The translations under genes and the position numbers were made by a program. The notes below the pieces were generated by a model. The model saw only the letters and a list, made by a program, of their open reading frames with translations, was not told where the DNA came from and ran no database searches. 64,000 nt of DNA from Bacteroidota bacterium (GTDB taxonomy: Bacteria; Bacteroidota; Bacteroidia; AKYH767-A; OLB10). Below are positions 42,166-51,435 of this stretch, in pieces; position 1 is the stretch's first letter; each line of letters begins with the position of its first letter. Location of the stretch: positions 682,001-746,000 of the forward strand of contig JADJPB010000001.1 of NCBI GenBank assembly GCA_016713445.1, written 5' to 3'.

Positions 42166-42932
42166 ATGTCAATTAGCAAAATTACTGAACTACTCGGAGC
42201 CGACGCAGAACTCCTCCTTAACCATACTTGCAAATCCATCTCTAAAGAAAATATTCACCTCCCAGGAGCTGATTTTGTGGATCGTTTATTTATCCAAGGA
42301 AACCGTTCAAATCAGGTTTTGAGAAGCTTACAATCAATTTATGGTCATGGAAGATTAGCGAATACAGGATATGTAAGTATCCTTCCTGTCGATCAAGGTA
42401 TCGAACATAGTGCTGGCGCTTCTTTCGCTCCGAATCCCATGTTTTTTGATCCTGAGAATATTGTGAAATTAGCTATTGAAGGCGGCTGCAATGCCGTAGC
42501 TTCTACCTATGGTGTGTTAGCTTCCGTGTCTCGTAAATACGCACATAAAATTCCGTTCATTGTAAAAATTAATCACAATGAATTTTTAACATACCCCAAT
42601 AAGTTCGATCAAATTATGTTTGGCTCTGTAGACGAAGCTTGGAATTTAGGAGCTACTGCTGTGGGTGCAACTATCTATTTCGGATCTGAAGAATCGTCTC
42701 GACAAATTGTGGAAGTAGCACAAGCCTTTGAACGCGCACATGAATTAGGAATGGCGACCATTCTCTGGTGTTATACACGTAACAATGCATTCAAGGTGGA
42801 TGGAACAAGCGTGCAGGTGGACACGGACTTATCTCTGGACGCAAAGCTTTCCAAAAACCTTTCAACGAAGGAATCCAAATGTTAAATGCCATTCAAGATG
42901 TGTATTTATCAAAAGAAGTAACGATTGCATAG
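42166..42932 (+). pseudogene. fbaB: Class I fructose-bisphosphate aldolase (DhnA type) with internal deletion
   Basis: Glycolytic/gluconeogenic aldolase. The first 210 residues match the family without interruption (LLGADAELLLNH, VSILPVDQGIEHSAGASF, GGCNAVASTYG, ATIYFGSEESSRQ, CYTRNNAFKVDG). At about 42800 the reading passes directly, in another frame, to NKRAGGHGLISGRKAFQKPF and QDVYLSKEVTIA, the normal end, stopping at 42932. About 97 of roughly 350 residues are absent, a stretch expected to include the Schiff-base Lys (KADIVKQ-like) and phosphate-binding glycines. As sequenced it cannot be active. Deletion in the organism or collapse in assembly cannot be told apart here. Confidence 0.88.
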
Positions 42933-42980
42933 TAAGAGGAAATTTCATTTTCGAATTCTTAATTTCGTAAAACACGATTC

Positions 42981-43826
42981 ATGAGTTGGTTCAAAAGAAT
43001 TAAAGAAGGTATCACTACGGCTTCCCACGAGAAGAAGGAAACACCGGAAGGCCTTTGGCATAAATGTCCTTCCTGTAAATCCATTATTCCCTCTCAAGAA
43101 CACGAAGAAAATATGTGGGTTTGTGTAAAGTGCGACTATCACGATCGCATTGGATCGGAAGAATATTTCGCCATCCTTTTTGATAACAACGAATTTGAAG
43201 AGTTCAATGAGAACATGTCTTCAGGTGATCCGCTAAAATTTGTGGATACCAAGGAATATGTTTCCCGTTTAGTAGATACTCAGAAAAAAACCGGTTTAAA
43301 GGATGCCATTCGCACTGCCTCCGGTAAAGTAAACGGAATGCCCCTTACTATTGCTTGTATGGATTTTAAATTCATTGGCGGCTCGATGGGTTCGGTGATG
43401 GGAGAAAAGATAGCCAGAGCTATTAATTATTCCATCCTCAACAAAACGCCATTCATGATCATTTCTAAATCGGGCGGTGCTCGTATGATGGAAGCTGCGT
43501 ACTCCTTGATGCAAATGGCGAAAACCTCAGCAAAACTTACTCAACTTTCAGCGGCCGGACTTCCTTACATCTCTTTTGTAACCGATCCTACTACAGGTGG
43601 AGTTACTGCATCTTTCGCGATGTTGGGCGATTTAAACATTGCCGAGCCGGGTGCATTAATTGGTTTTGCAGGTCCAAGGGTGGTAAAAGAAACCATCGGA
43701 AAAGACCTTCCCAAAGGATTTCAAACTTCCGAATTTCTCCTCGAACATGGTTTTTTAGATTTCATTGTTAAACGCACTGAACTCAAGAAAAAGATTACTG
43801 AATTGTTGAAGTACTTTGCGAATTAG
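42981..43826 (+). CDS. accD: Acetyl-CoA carboxylase carboxyltransferase subunit beta
   Basis: Subunit of the enzyme making malonyl-CoA for fatty acid synthesis. 281 residues, intact. N-terminal zinc ribbon CPSCKSI ... CVKCDYHDRI (residues about 32-57), then crotonase-like domain with SGGARMMEAAYSLMQM, YISFVTDPTTGGVTASFA and GFAGPRVVKETI. No accA in the window. Probably its own transcript. Confidence 0.96.
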   Translation: MSWFKRIKEGITTASHEKKETPEGLWHKCPSCKSIIPSQEHEENMWVCVKCDYHDRIGSEEYFAILFDNNEFEEFNENMSSGDPLKFVDTKEYVSRLVDTQKKTGLKDAIRTASGKVNGMPLTIACMDFKFIGGSMGSVMGEKIARAINYSILNKTPFMIISKSGGARMMEAAYSLMQMAKTSAKLTQLSAAGLPYISFVTDPTTGGVTASFAMLGDLNIAEPGALIGFAGPRVVKETIGKDLPKGFQTSEFLLEHGFLDFIVKRTELKKKITELLKYFAN

Positions 43827-43867
43827 ATTATAAATTTCAGCAAGAATTTCTTACCTTCGAGTTCAAT

Positions 43868-43875
43868 TAATTTTG
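43868..43875 (+). promoter_or_regulatory. Bacteroidota -7 box close to T9SS cargo gene
   Basis: TAATTTTG ends four bases before the ATG at 43880; if used, transcription would start at or inside the start codon. Could be chance. Confidence 0.3.
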
Positions 43876-43879
43876 TTAG

Positions 43880-44827
43880 ATGAACGCAATAAAGATTTTC
43901 TTCCTTCTACTATTTTTTGCTGGGGTTGGAAACGCTCAGGTAAATTTAGTTCCTAATCCGAGCTTTGAAGATACGGCGAATTGTCCCCAGTTTTTAGATA
44001 ATATGTTGGTTCAAAATTGGTCGTCTTTTGGAAACTCTGCTGATTATTTTAATAGCTGTAGTTCTACAGGAATGAATGTGCCAAATACTGCTTTTGGTTA
44101 TCAACCGTCTCACTCTGGTAGTGCATATTGCGGTGTAATTACTTATTGGAAAGGAAATTCGGTTTTAACTAATAATTACAGAGAGTTTATTGGTGTTCAA
44201 TTAGTGAATTCACTACAAGTAGGAAATAAGTATTATTTTTCATTTTATGTCGTATCAGCCCAAAATAATTCGATAGGTTATTTTAGTAATAACATAGGAT
44301 TACGATTTTTTACTAACACATATAGTAAAACAAATCCTGCTCCGCTAGATAATTTCGCACATATAAAATTGGATACTTTATTAACTGATACAGTGAATTG
44401 GCTTAAAATAAGTGGGTCTTTCATTGCGGATTCTAGTTACCAGTATGTATCAATTGGAAACTTTTATGATTATTTAAATACTGACACCTTGGTATATTTA
44501 ACTTTTCCTGAATGCGCATATAGCTATATCGATGATGTATGTGTCACTACTGATTCCCTCTACAACGAAACCTGGACAGGTCTGCAATCGATTGATCTAA
44601 ATGACATCACAATTTGGCCCAACCCTATCCAAAATTATTTTCAATTTAGCGCAAAGAAGCAAATAAATGAATTCACCATTTACGACAGCAGAGGCAAGTT
44701 AATTCTGAGTGAAAATGTTAATGCGGTGGAAGGCAGAATAGAATTTGATATACTCTCAGCCGGAATTTATTTTGCTGTTTTTAGGAGGGAGAGGGATTTC
44801 TCGGTGCAGAAGTTTTTGAAATTTTAG
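43880..44827 (+). CDS. T9SS type A sorting-domain secreted protein
   Basis: 315 residues, intact. Signal peptide (IFFLLLFFAGVGNAQ), N-terminal domain beginning VNLVPNPSFEDTANCPQFLD with GYQPSHSGSAYCG and IDDVCVTTDS, resembling the galactose-binding-like domains of secreted Bacteroidota proteins, and a C-terminal Por sorting domain (ITIWPNPIQNYFQFS, FTIYDSRGKLIL, GIYFAVFRRERDFSVQKFLKF in parts). Ligand unknown. Confidence 0.88.
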   Translation: MNAIKIFFLLLFFAGVGNAQVNLVPNPSFEDTANCPQFLDNMLVQNWSSFGNSADYFNSCSSTGMNVPNTAFGYQPSHSGSAYCGVITYWKGNSVLTNNYREFIGVQLVNSLQVGNKYYFSFYVVSAQNNSIGYFSNNIGLRFFTNTYSKTNPAPLDNFAHIKLDTLLTDTVNWLKISGSFIADSSYQYVSIGNFYDYLNTDTLVYLTFPECAYSYIDDVCVTTDSLYNETWTGLQSIDLNDITIWPNPIQNYFQFSAKKQINEFTIYDSRGKLILSENVNAVEGRIEFDILSAGIYFAVFRRERDFSVQKFLKF

Positions 44828-44875
44828 AGATAAAAAAACGCGCAGAGATAATTCTGTAGATAACCTAATTTATTT

Positions 44876-44903
44876 GTAACCTCGCCATTTATGGCGACGT
44901 TAC
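44876..44903. terminator. Long hairpin after T9SS cargo
   Basis: GTAACCTCGCCAT TT ATGGCGACGTTAC: twelve pairs with one C-C mismatch. Lacks a strong T-run. Between convergent genes, so a terminator is the best guess. Confidence 0.5.
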
Positions 44904-45023
44904 CATTTGGATTTTAACTTTCAGTCTATCTGCTATTTTTGTTGAATCCTTAAGCTAGCTTAACATCGATTCGATAAACCCTCGGAATAGGAACAAGTAA
45001 TTATTTTTAATTCAATGAATTCC

Positions 45024-46159
45024 CTATTTCTTGAATATCGTAAAATATTCTTCGAATAGGAAAATTCTATTTCTCTTAAATCCTGTTGCTTCTTTCAAGA
45101 TTCCTTTAGTGATAAAATCATTTAGTAGTTTGTAACTCGATACCAATGACAAGCCCGTTGCTTTAGAAACATCCTCTGCATCTAAAACGGGTTGTTGAAA
45201 TAAATAATCGAGCAGTACTTTTGCTACTTTGATCCTTTTTCCCAAAAGATAAATTCGATTTTCTTCGCATTCTTTCTTGAGTTCAAGAATGGCTTGCAAG
45301 GAATTGATTGAACTTTGACTTGTTGCAATGACACCTTTCATGAAAAAAATTAGCCATCTACTTAGCTCATTTTTCTCTCTTACTTGAGAGAGACAATCGA
45401 AATATTCCGTTCTGTTCTTTTCGAAATAGTCAGACAAATACAAAACAGGCTTTTTCAATACTGCATTGTCTACCAAGTAAAGGGTGATGAGCAATCTTCC
45501 CAATCTGCCATTCCCATCTAAAAAGGATGTATCGTCTCAAATTGATAATGTGCCAATGCAATCTTCATCACATGAGTTAATCCAGTATCGGTGTTATTCA
45601 GAAATTTTTCCAAATCACCCATTAATGAATTTACTTCTTGATGTATGGGTGGAATAAAGCTGCATTTTTTAGATTGCTCCCCTATCCAGTTTTGACTTCT
45701 ACGATATTCACCAGGAAGTTTGTTTTCACCTCTTACACTTTGCATCAAATCAAAATGTACTTGTTTAAATATTCTGGTAGAAAGCGGTAGTTTTGCTAAC
45801 CCATTCAGTGCATTATTCATAGCGGCTACATAGTTATTCACTTCTTTCCAATCATCTCTCAACTCTGGTCTTATATCACTCTCCTTGTAAAGTGCTTCCT
45901 CCATGTTAGTTTGTGTACCTTCTATTCTACTGGAAATGGTTGCCTCTTTCAAGACATACATCCGAATAAAATGGTCAATATTTGGCACCAATGAAGAATA
46001 GGCATCAAGTTGTCCTAATGCATGAACAGCTTGCTCCGACAACTTAGTCAACTCACGATTATCCCATGAATAGATATTGTTTATTAATTGTGGATTAAAT
46101 GACTTATATTCAATCTGATTAATAAATTTACCAGCGATAAATTTTTCTATCTTTAGCAT
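45024..46159 (-). CDS. Fic-family AMP transferase (frameshift inside the catalytic motif)
   Basis: Enzyme that transfers AMP (or another nucleotide part) to target proteins. About 378 residues. Fic_N region has RIEGTQTNMEEAL preceded by SS, the (S/T)xxxE(G/N) inhibitory motif of class II self-inhibited Fic proteins. Catalytic loop: IHPF then, after adding one T to the run at 45520-45524, LDGNGRLGRLL, i.e. a complete HPFxDGNGRxxR. C-terminal winged-helix part (YKLLNDFITKGIL). ATG at 46159 with a TAACTTTG box ending five bases upstream. Not paired with a separate antitoxin. Confidence 0.9.
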
Positions 46160-46163
46160 TCTT

Positions 46164-46171
46164 CAAAGTTA
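46164..46171 (-). promoter_or_regulatory. Bacteroidota -7 box of fic
   Basis: TAACTTTG on the minus strand, four bases from the ATG; implies a leaderless or near-leaderless transcript. Confidence 0.35.
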
Positions 46172-46290
46172 ATTATAAGTTTTCATATTTAAGTTAATAC
46201 CAGTAAAATTAATTAAGAAAATCCATATTTAACTTTACTGTGAATGCCAATCACTGCAGAAAAGAACTTATTTAGGTTCAAAATTCAATA

Positions 46291-46521
46291 ATGAGACTTG
46301 TAATAACTTTAGTTAAAGGCTTCACAAAAACTTTCAGTTTGATTTTTGCTATTCAACTAATTTTGCTAATTTTACAAGTAGCTTTCATTCAGTCAATTAC
46401 ATCCATCAACAAAAACACCCAATTGTTAAAAACATTGCAAATTCCCTTGTTGATGCCAATAAGCTTTCTTATCTTTGCCCTCCTTAAAAAGTATATAAGC
46501 GGAAAAATATCATGCTGTTAA
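46291..46521 (+). CDS. Possible small two-helix membrane protein
   Basis: 76 residues, two hydrophobic helices (about 12-35 and 48-66) separated by a polar loop, ending KKYISGKISCC. The end overlaps the rpsO start by ten bases in another frame. Not recognised. May be a chance frame in AT-rich sequence. Confidence 0.3.
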   Translation: MRLVITLVKGFTKTFSLIFAIQLILLILQVAFIQSITSINKNTQLLKTLQIPLLMPISFLIFALLKKYISGKISCC

Positions 46522-46780
46522 CATCTGAAGCGAAGAAAGCTATCTTCAAAAAACACGGTCAAAGTGAATCAAATACAGGTCATTCTGAAGGACAAATTGC
46601 AATGTTCACAGAGTGTATTAACCACCCAACCGAGCATTTAAAAACTTTAAAAAGGATTTCTCTACAGAGCGTTCTTTGATTAGTTTAGTAGGTAAACGTC
46701 GTAGTTTATTGGATTATCTTCATAAAAAAGATATCACTCGTTACAGAGCAATCATCAAAGAACTCGGTATACGTAAGTAA
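46512..46780 (+). CDS. rpsO: 30S ribosomal protein S15 (one indel)
   Basis: Binds 16S rRNA in the 30S platform. ATG at 46512: MLLTSEAKKAIFKKHG, SESNTGHSEGQIAMF, then INHPTEHLKTL; one A missing from the run at 46649-46653 shifts the frame, and KDFSTERSLISLVGKRRSL, DYLHKKDITRYRAII, KELGIRK follow in the next frame to TAA at 46780. About 89 codons, family length. TEC and HPTEH replace the usual TER and HLTEH, which may be further sequence errors. Conserved rpsO-pnp order. Confidence 0.92.
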
Positions 46781-46802
46781 TAGCCTCGAGCAGGCATCTC
46801 AT

Positions 46803-46832
46803 AAAAAGGCAATCTTCGAATTGCCTTTTTTT
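46803..46832 (+). terminator. Terminator/attenuator between rpsO and pnp
   Basis: AAAAAGGCAAT CTTCGA ATTGCCTTTTT, 11-bp perfect stem followed by T2ATTTTT. Stands 22 bases after rpsO. Confidence 0.85.
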
Positions 46833-46989
46833 ATTTTTATAAAATCGTGTTTTTAAAATGAACCTTAAATCAAAGGTTGTTTTTAATGGAGTGAATACGG
46901 TTTTTTATCTCTTTCTTGGTGAGTAACGCCTCTAAGGAATTCCAAAATTGATCTATATAAAGTCTATAAATAATTAAAGCTGTCAAAAA

Positions 46990-49141
46990 ATGCAACCAAA
47001 AGCTATTACCGTTTCATCTCCTCTATCCAATGGTAGGGAGATAATTATTGAAACCGGCCGACTTGCTAAGCAAGCGCACGGTTCTGTTGTTGTCCGCCAG
47101 GGCAATTGTATGTTACTCGCCACTGTCGTATCGTCTCAAGATGCGAAAGAAGGTGTTGATTTCCTTCCTTTAACTGTTGATTATCAAGAGAAATTTGCTG
47201 CCGCTGGTCGTATCCCCGGATCTTTCTTCCGACGTGAAGCTCGTCCAACAGAGCAGGAAATTTTAATTTGCCGTTTGATCGATCGCGCCATGCGCCCTAT
47301 TTTCCCTTCCGATTATCACGCCGATATCCAAATCGCAGTGACTTTAATTTCTGCTGATATGGAAGTGTCTCCTGATAGCCTCGCTTGTCTAGCCGCTTCT
47401 GCTGCCGTAAGTATTTCCGATATTCCTTTTAACGGTCCAGTTTCTGAAGTTCGCGTTTGTAGAATAAACGGAACTTTTATGGTAAACCCTACCATCACTG
47501 AAGCAAAAGAAGCCGATATCGACCTGATTGTCGCCGGTACTGCGAAGGATATTTTAATGGTAGAAGGAGAATGTAAAGAGGTGGACGAGAAGGACATGGC
47601 AGAAGCAATTAAAGTAGCACAAGAAGCTATTTTAATTCAATGCAAAGCCCAAGAAGAATTAGTGGCAAAGGTGGGTGTTACTAAACGTACCTATAGCCAT
47701 GAAACACACGATGAAGAATTAAGAGAGCGTGTTACGAAGGCTTGCTACGATGGTGTTTATGCCGCAGCTCGTCAATGTAATCCCAATAAGAATGAGCGTA
47801 AAGTAGCTTTCAAAAAAGTGTTGGAAGATTTCTTGGCAACCATGAGTGAAGAAGAACGTGCTACTCAGGAGAAGTTGGTGAAGACTTATTATCACGATGT
47901 TGAGTTTGATGCCATGCGCGATATGATTCTAAAAGAGCGTATCCGTTTAGATGGTCGTGGTTTGACCGATATCCGTCCAATCTGGAGTGAAATCGGTTAC
48001 CTCCCTTCTGCTCACGGATCAGCGGTATTTACCCGTGGTGAGACGCAATCTTTAACTACGGTTACATTAGGAACGAAGTTGGATGAGCAATTGGTGGATC
48101 AAGCGATGGAAAAAGGATCAAATAATTTTATGTTACATTATAATTTTCCTGGTTTCAGCACCGGCGAAGTGAAGCCTAACCGTGGAACAAGTCGTCGTGA
48201 AGTGGGTCATGGTAACCTCGCTCACCGTTCTATTCGTCAAGTATTACCTGCTGAAGATTTGAATCCTTATACCATCCGTATCGTTTCTGATATCTTAGAA
48301 TCGAATGGTTCTTCGTCAATGGCTACAGTTTGTGCTGCGAGTTTATCGTTGATGGATGCAGGTATCAAAATCACTGCTCCTATCTCAGGTATTGCTATGG
48401 GATTAATCACCGATGGTAAAGGAAATTTTGCTGTATTGAGTGATATCCTGGGCGATGAAGATCATTTGGGCGATATGGATTTCAAAGTTACAGGTACAGC
48501 TAAAGGAATTTGTGCGTGCCAGATGGATTTGAAGGTGGATGGACTTCCTTATGAAATCTTGATGGAAGCTTTGAATCAAGCACGCGCTGGACGTTTACAT
48601 ATCCTAGGAGAAATGAACAAGACGATCGCTGCGCCTGCAGAAGATTATAAGCCACATGCTCCAAGAATTGTGAAGTTACGTGTAGCGAAAGAATACATCG
48701 GTGCGATTATCGGACCAGGTGGAAAAATCATTCAGGAAATCCAACGTGTTACAGGCACTACCATCACTATTGAAGAGATCAATAACGAAGGTCATGTTGA
48801 GATTGCTTCTCCAGATAAAGCGTGTATCGATGCGGCTTTGGCTCGTATTCGTGGTATCGTTACAGAACCTGAAGTGGGTGAAGTGTACGATGGAAAAGTA
48901 AAGACCATTACAACTTTCGGGGCGTTCGTTGAGTTTTATGCCTGGTAAAGATGGACTTCTTCATATCTCTGAAATTTCTAACGAGCGCCTTGCTTCTATG
49001 GATGGCGTATTAAAAGAAGGGGATCCCATCCAAGTGAAATTAATTGAGATAGATAAGAAAACTGGTAAGTATCGCTTGTCACGTAAGGTTTTGTTGACTA
49101 ATCGTCCGGAAAGAACAACTCCAGCCGAAAACCAAGCTTAG
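46990..49141 (+). CDS. pnp: Polyribonucleotide nucleotidyltransferase (one indel)
   Basis: 3'-5' phosphorolytic exoribonuclease of the degradosome. About 717 residues. Two RNase PH domains (RQGNCMLLATVVSS, RIPGSFFRREARPTEQEIL; then FTRGETQSLTTVTLGT, GTSRREVGHGNLAHRS), KH domain (KEYIGAIIGPGGKIIQEI, about residue 562) and S1 domain (GEVYDGKVKTITTFGAFVEF, PGKDGLLHIS). An extra T in the run at 48934-48937 splits the S1 domain. Essential-like gene, so a sequence error is likely. Confidence 0.96.
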
Positions 49142-49163
49142 TCATATACCTAATTAAATTATT

Positions 49164-49199
49164 GAAAGCCTGCTAGTTATAGTGGGCTTTCTTTTTTTT
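49164..49199 (+). terminator. Terminator of pnp
   Basis: GAAAGCC ... GGCTTTC with 14-base loop, then T8. Confidence 0.8.
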
Positions 49200-49373
49200 C
49201 ATTCCACTTATATGGAATGTAATATAATCCCCTTAACTTTCCATTTCCCTTCATGTTTTTTAGTATTCGACCATACTTTTCTAAACCTTACATGCTAATC
49301 ACATCTTCCAAAAAAGATATCGCAACCACGAGCAATCAACCCTCGTTACGAAGCCATAATCTTTGAAAAAATA

Positions 49374-50237
49374 ATGAGACAGTTAAAAATTACCAAGCAA
49401 GTCACTAATCGCGAAACCGCATCTTTAGATAAGTACTTGCAGGAAATTGGAAAGGTAGAATTACTGAAACCGGAAGAAGAAGTAAGTTTAGCAAGACGTA
49501 TTAGAGAAGGTGATCGAACCGCTTTAGAACGCTTAACAAAGGCAAACTTGCGTTTCGTGGTTTCGGTAGCTAAGCAATACCAAAACCAAGGGTTAACATT
49601 AGGCGATTTGATTAATGAAGGAAACTTAGGACTTATTAAAGCAGCTCAACGTTTTGATGAAACCCGTGGATTCAAATTCATTTCCTATGCTGTTTGGTGG
49701 ATTCGTCAAAGTATTCTTCAAGCATTAGCTGAACAAGCCCGTATTGTTCGGTTACCCTTAAATAAGATTGGATTTATCAATAAAATCAATCGCGCCTTTG
49801 CCAAGTTGGAGCAAGAATTTGAGCGCGAACCTACTAATGAGGAATTATCTACAATATTAAATATCTCTGTAGATGATGTGATGGATACTATGCGTTCTTC
49901 TGGCAGACATGTATCTATGGATGCACCTTTAATTCAAGGAGAAGATGGAACGTTAATGGATCTTATGCCTGGCGAGGAAGTAGCACCATCTCCAGAAAAT
50001 AATTTAATTACCGAGTCATTGCGTCGCGAAATTGAACGTGCATTGTATACGCTGACTCCTCGTGAAGCGGATGTGATTCGCCTATACTTTGGTCTGAACG
50101 ATTCTCCCATGACCTTAGAAGAGATCGGAGAGCGTTTTGAATTGACTCGTGAGCGCGTACGTCAAATCAAAGAAAAAGCCATTCGCCGATTGAAACATAC
50201 ATCAAGAAGCAAAATCCTAAGAACCTACTTAGGATAA
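49374..50237 (+). CDS. rpoD: Primary sigma factor RpoD/SigA
   Basis: 287 residues, intact; the short Bacteroidota housekeeping sigma without region 1.1. Region 1.2 (TASLDKYLQEIGKVELL), region 2 (RFVVSVAKQYQNQGLTLGDL, GFKFISYAVWWIRQSI), region 3, and region 4 (MTLEEIGERFELTRERVRQI). ATG at 49374. A near -7 match (TAATCTTTG, 49357-49365) lies eight bases upstream. Its genome-wide recognition of TAnnTTTG fits the boxes listed here. Confidence 0.95.
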   Translation: MRQLKITKQVTNRETASLDKYLQEIGKVELLKPEEEVSLARRIREGDRTALERLTKANLRFVVSVAKQYQNQGLTLGDLINEGNLGLIKAAQRFDETRGFKFISYAVWWIRQSILQALAEQARIVRLPLNKIGFINKINRAFAKLEQEFEREPTNEELSTILNISVDDVMDTMRSSGRHVSMDAPLIQGEDGTLMDLMPGEEVAPSPENNLITESLRREIERALYTLTPREADVIRLYFGLNDSPMTLEEIGERFELTRERVRQIKEKAIRRLKHTSRSKILRTYLG

Positions 50238-50264
50238 AAGATACGCATTTTGGGTTTAGTAAAT

Positions 50265-50294
50265 GATCCTCGTAGTTCAATCTGCGGGGATTTT
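50265..50294 (+). terminator. Terminator of rpoD
   Basis: ATCCTCG ... CGGGGAT stem with one G-T pair, then T6. Followed by a short GC-rich patch (50297-50345) with G and C runs unlike its surroundings. Confidence 0.6.
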
Positions 50295-50344
50295 TTATGG
50301 ACGACGGGGGTTGTTTTGTGCTGCGGGGCCCCGGGGGGGTACGG

Positions 50345-50623
50345 ATATCGGCATCATTATCGGATACTCGATTCTGAACGAATATGAGATTGGAAATCGA
50401 GCATCAGATCAGTATCGAGATATCGAGCATCAATTATCGGAAATCGAGCATCGAACATCGGAAATCGAATATCAAGTATCGGAAATCGAGCATCCAGAAT
50501 CCAGAATCGAGTATCGAGTATCGAGCATCAATTATCGGAAATCGAGCATCGAACATCGGAAATCGAATATCAAGTATCGGAAATCGAGCATCCAGAATCC
50601 AGAATCGAGTATCGGATATCGAA
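50345..50623. repeat. Heptanucleotide repeat array, left
   Basis: Built of 7-bp words with consensus ATCGRRN (ATCGAGC, ATCAATT, ATCGGAA, ATCGAAC, ATCGAAT, ATCAAGT, ATCCAGA). The core contains a 98-bp unit (14 words) duplicated in tandem: 50421-50518 and 50519 to about 50614, identical over about 94 bases. The outer left part is more decayed. Confidence 0.8.
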
Positions 50624-50691
50624 CGGTAAACACTTATAGTCGTTTAAATACGAGTAATAAGAAATTATCATGGAGCTTTGCAAAAAAAAAT

Positions 50692-51069
50692 ATGGTTAAT
50701 TTTAAAAAATTAGTAATTTGGAATGAAAGTCTATTGCTTACTAAAGAAATTTATAAATTAAGTGCTGATTTTCCACGTGACGAAAAATATGGATTGACTA
50801 GTCAAATAAGAAGGGCGGTAGTTTCAATCCCATCAAACATTTCTGAGGGAAGCTCCAGAAAGTCGAGGAAAGAATTTTCACACTTTCTTGATATTGCTTT
50901 AGGTTCAAGTTATGAATTAAAAACACAGCTAACTATTGCTCAAGAATTAGGAATATTGAAAATTTCTGAAACTAGCGTAATCTTAGATAAATTGAACAAA
51001 ATCCAAGCTTCAATCAGCTCATACAATAAAAAATTGCTTTTAGACTCAGGAAAAGGCAAACTGAATTGA
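50692..51069 (+). CDS. Four-helix-bundle protein, S23/IVP family
   Basis: 125 residues, intact. Matches the family first seen as ORFs in 23S rRNA intervening sequences: NFKKLVIWNESLLLTKEIY, FPRDEKYGLTSQIRRAVVSIPSNI seen in part as LTSQIRRAVVSIPSNISEG, SRKSRKEFSHFLDIALGSS and ELKTQLTIAQELGIL. Structure of the family: four helices, pentamer, related to Avd of diversity-generating retroelements. ATG at 50692 chosen because homologs begin here; the frame is open back to 50263, through the repeats, by the arithmetic of a 7-bp unit. Function outside rRNA is unknown. Confidence 0.9.
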   Translation: MVNFKKLVIWNESLLLTKEIYKLSADFPRDEKYGLTSQIRRAVVSIPSNISEGSSRKSRKEFSHFLDIALGSSYELKTQLTIAQELGILKISETSVILDKLNKIQASISSYNKKLLLDSGKGKLN

Positions 51070-51135
51070 GCGGACACACTAAATTGTATAATTAAGCAAG
51101 GTCAAACCTACTTCCATCAAGTATAGGAGGTCAAA

Positions 51136-51367
51136 TATCGAGCATCGAGTATCGGAAATCAAGTATCGAGCATCGAGTGTCGGAAATCAAGTATCGGATA
51201 TCTAGTATCGGAAATCAAGAATCGAGCATCGAGTATCGGAAATCAAGTATCGAGCATCGAGTGTCGGAAATCAAGTATCGGATATCTAGTATCGGAAATC
51301 AAGAATCGAGCATCGAGTATCGGAAATCAAGGATACAACATCAAGTATCGGAAATCAAGAATCCATC
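51136..51367. repeat. Heptanucleotide repeat array, right
   Basis: Same 7-bp words. An 84-bp unit (12 words, itself three 28-bp subunits such as atcgagcatcgagtatcgga plus aatcaagt) occurs at 51137-51220, 51221-51304 and partly from 51305. The two full copies are identical by eye. Same orientation as the left array. Confidence 0.85.
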
Positions 51368-51435
51368 GAAAGTCTAGTTGCTTGACAAATAATTCCATTT
51401 TTTTACGAAATTTGCCTTAAAGCCCTTCTCACATT

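Noticed and set aside
50263..50691. Open frame in the left heptad array as an N-terminal extension of S23
   Set aside because: Arises from the 7-bp period; S23 homologs begin at the ATG at 50692.
50345..51367. Diversity-generating retroelement
   Set aside because: S23 is related to Avd, but no reverse transcriptase and no template/variable repeat pair are seen.
51177..51377. 66-codon frame of heptapeptide repeats in the right array
   Set aside because: Pure repeat translation without start context or flanking protein sequence.
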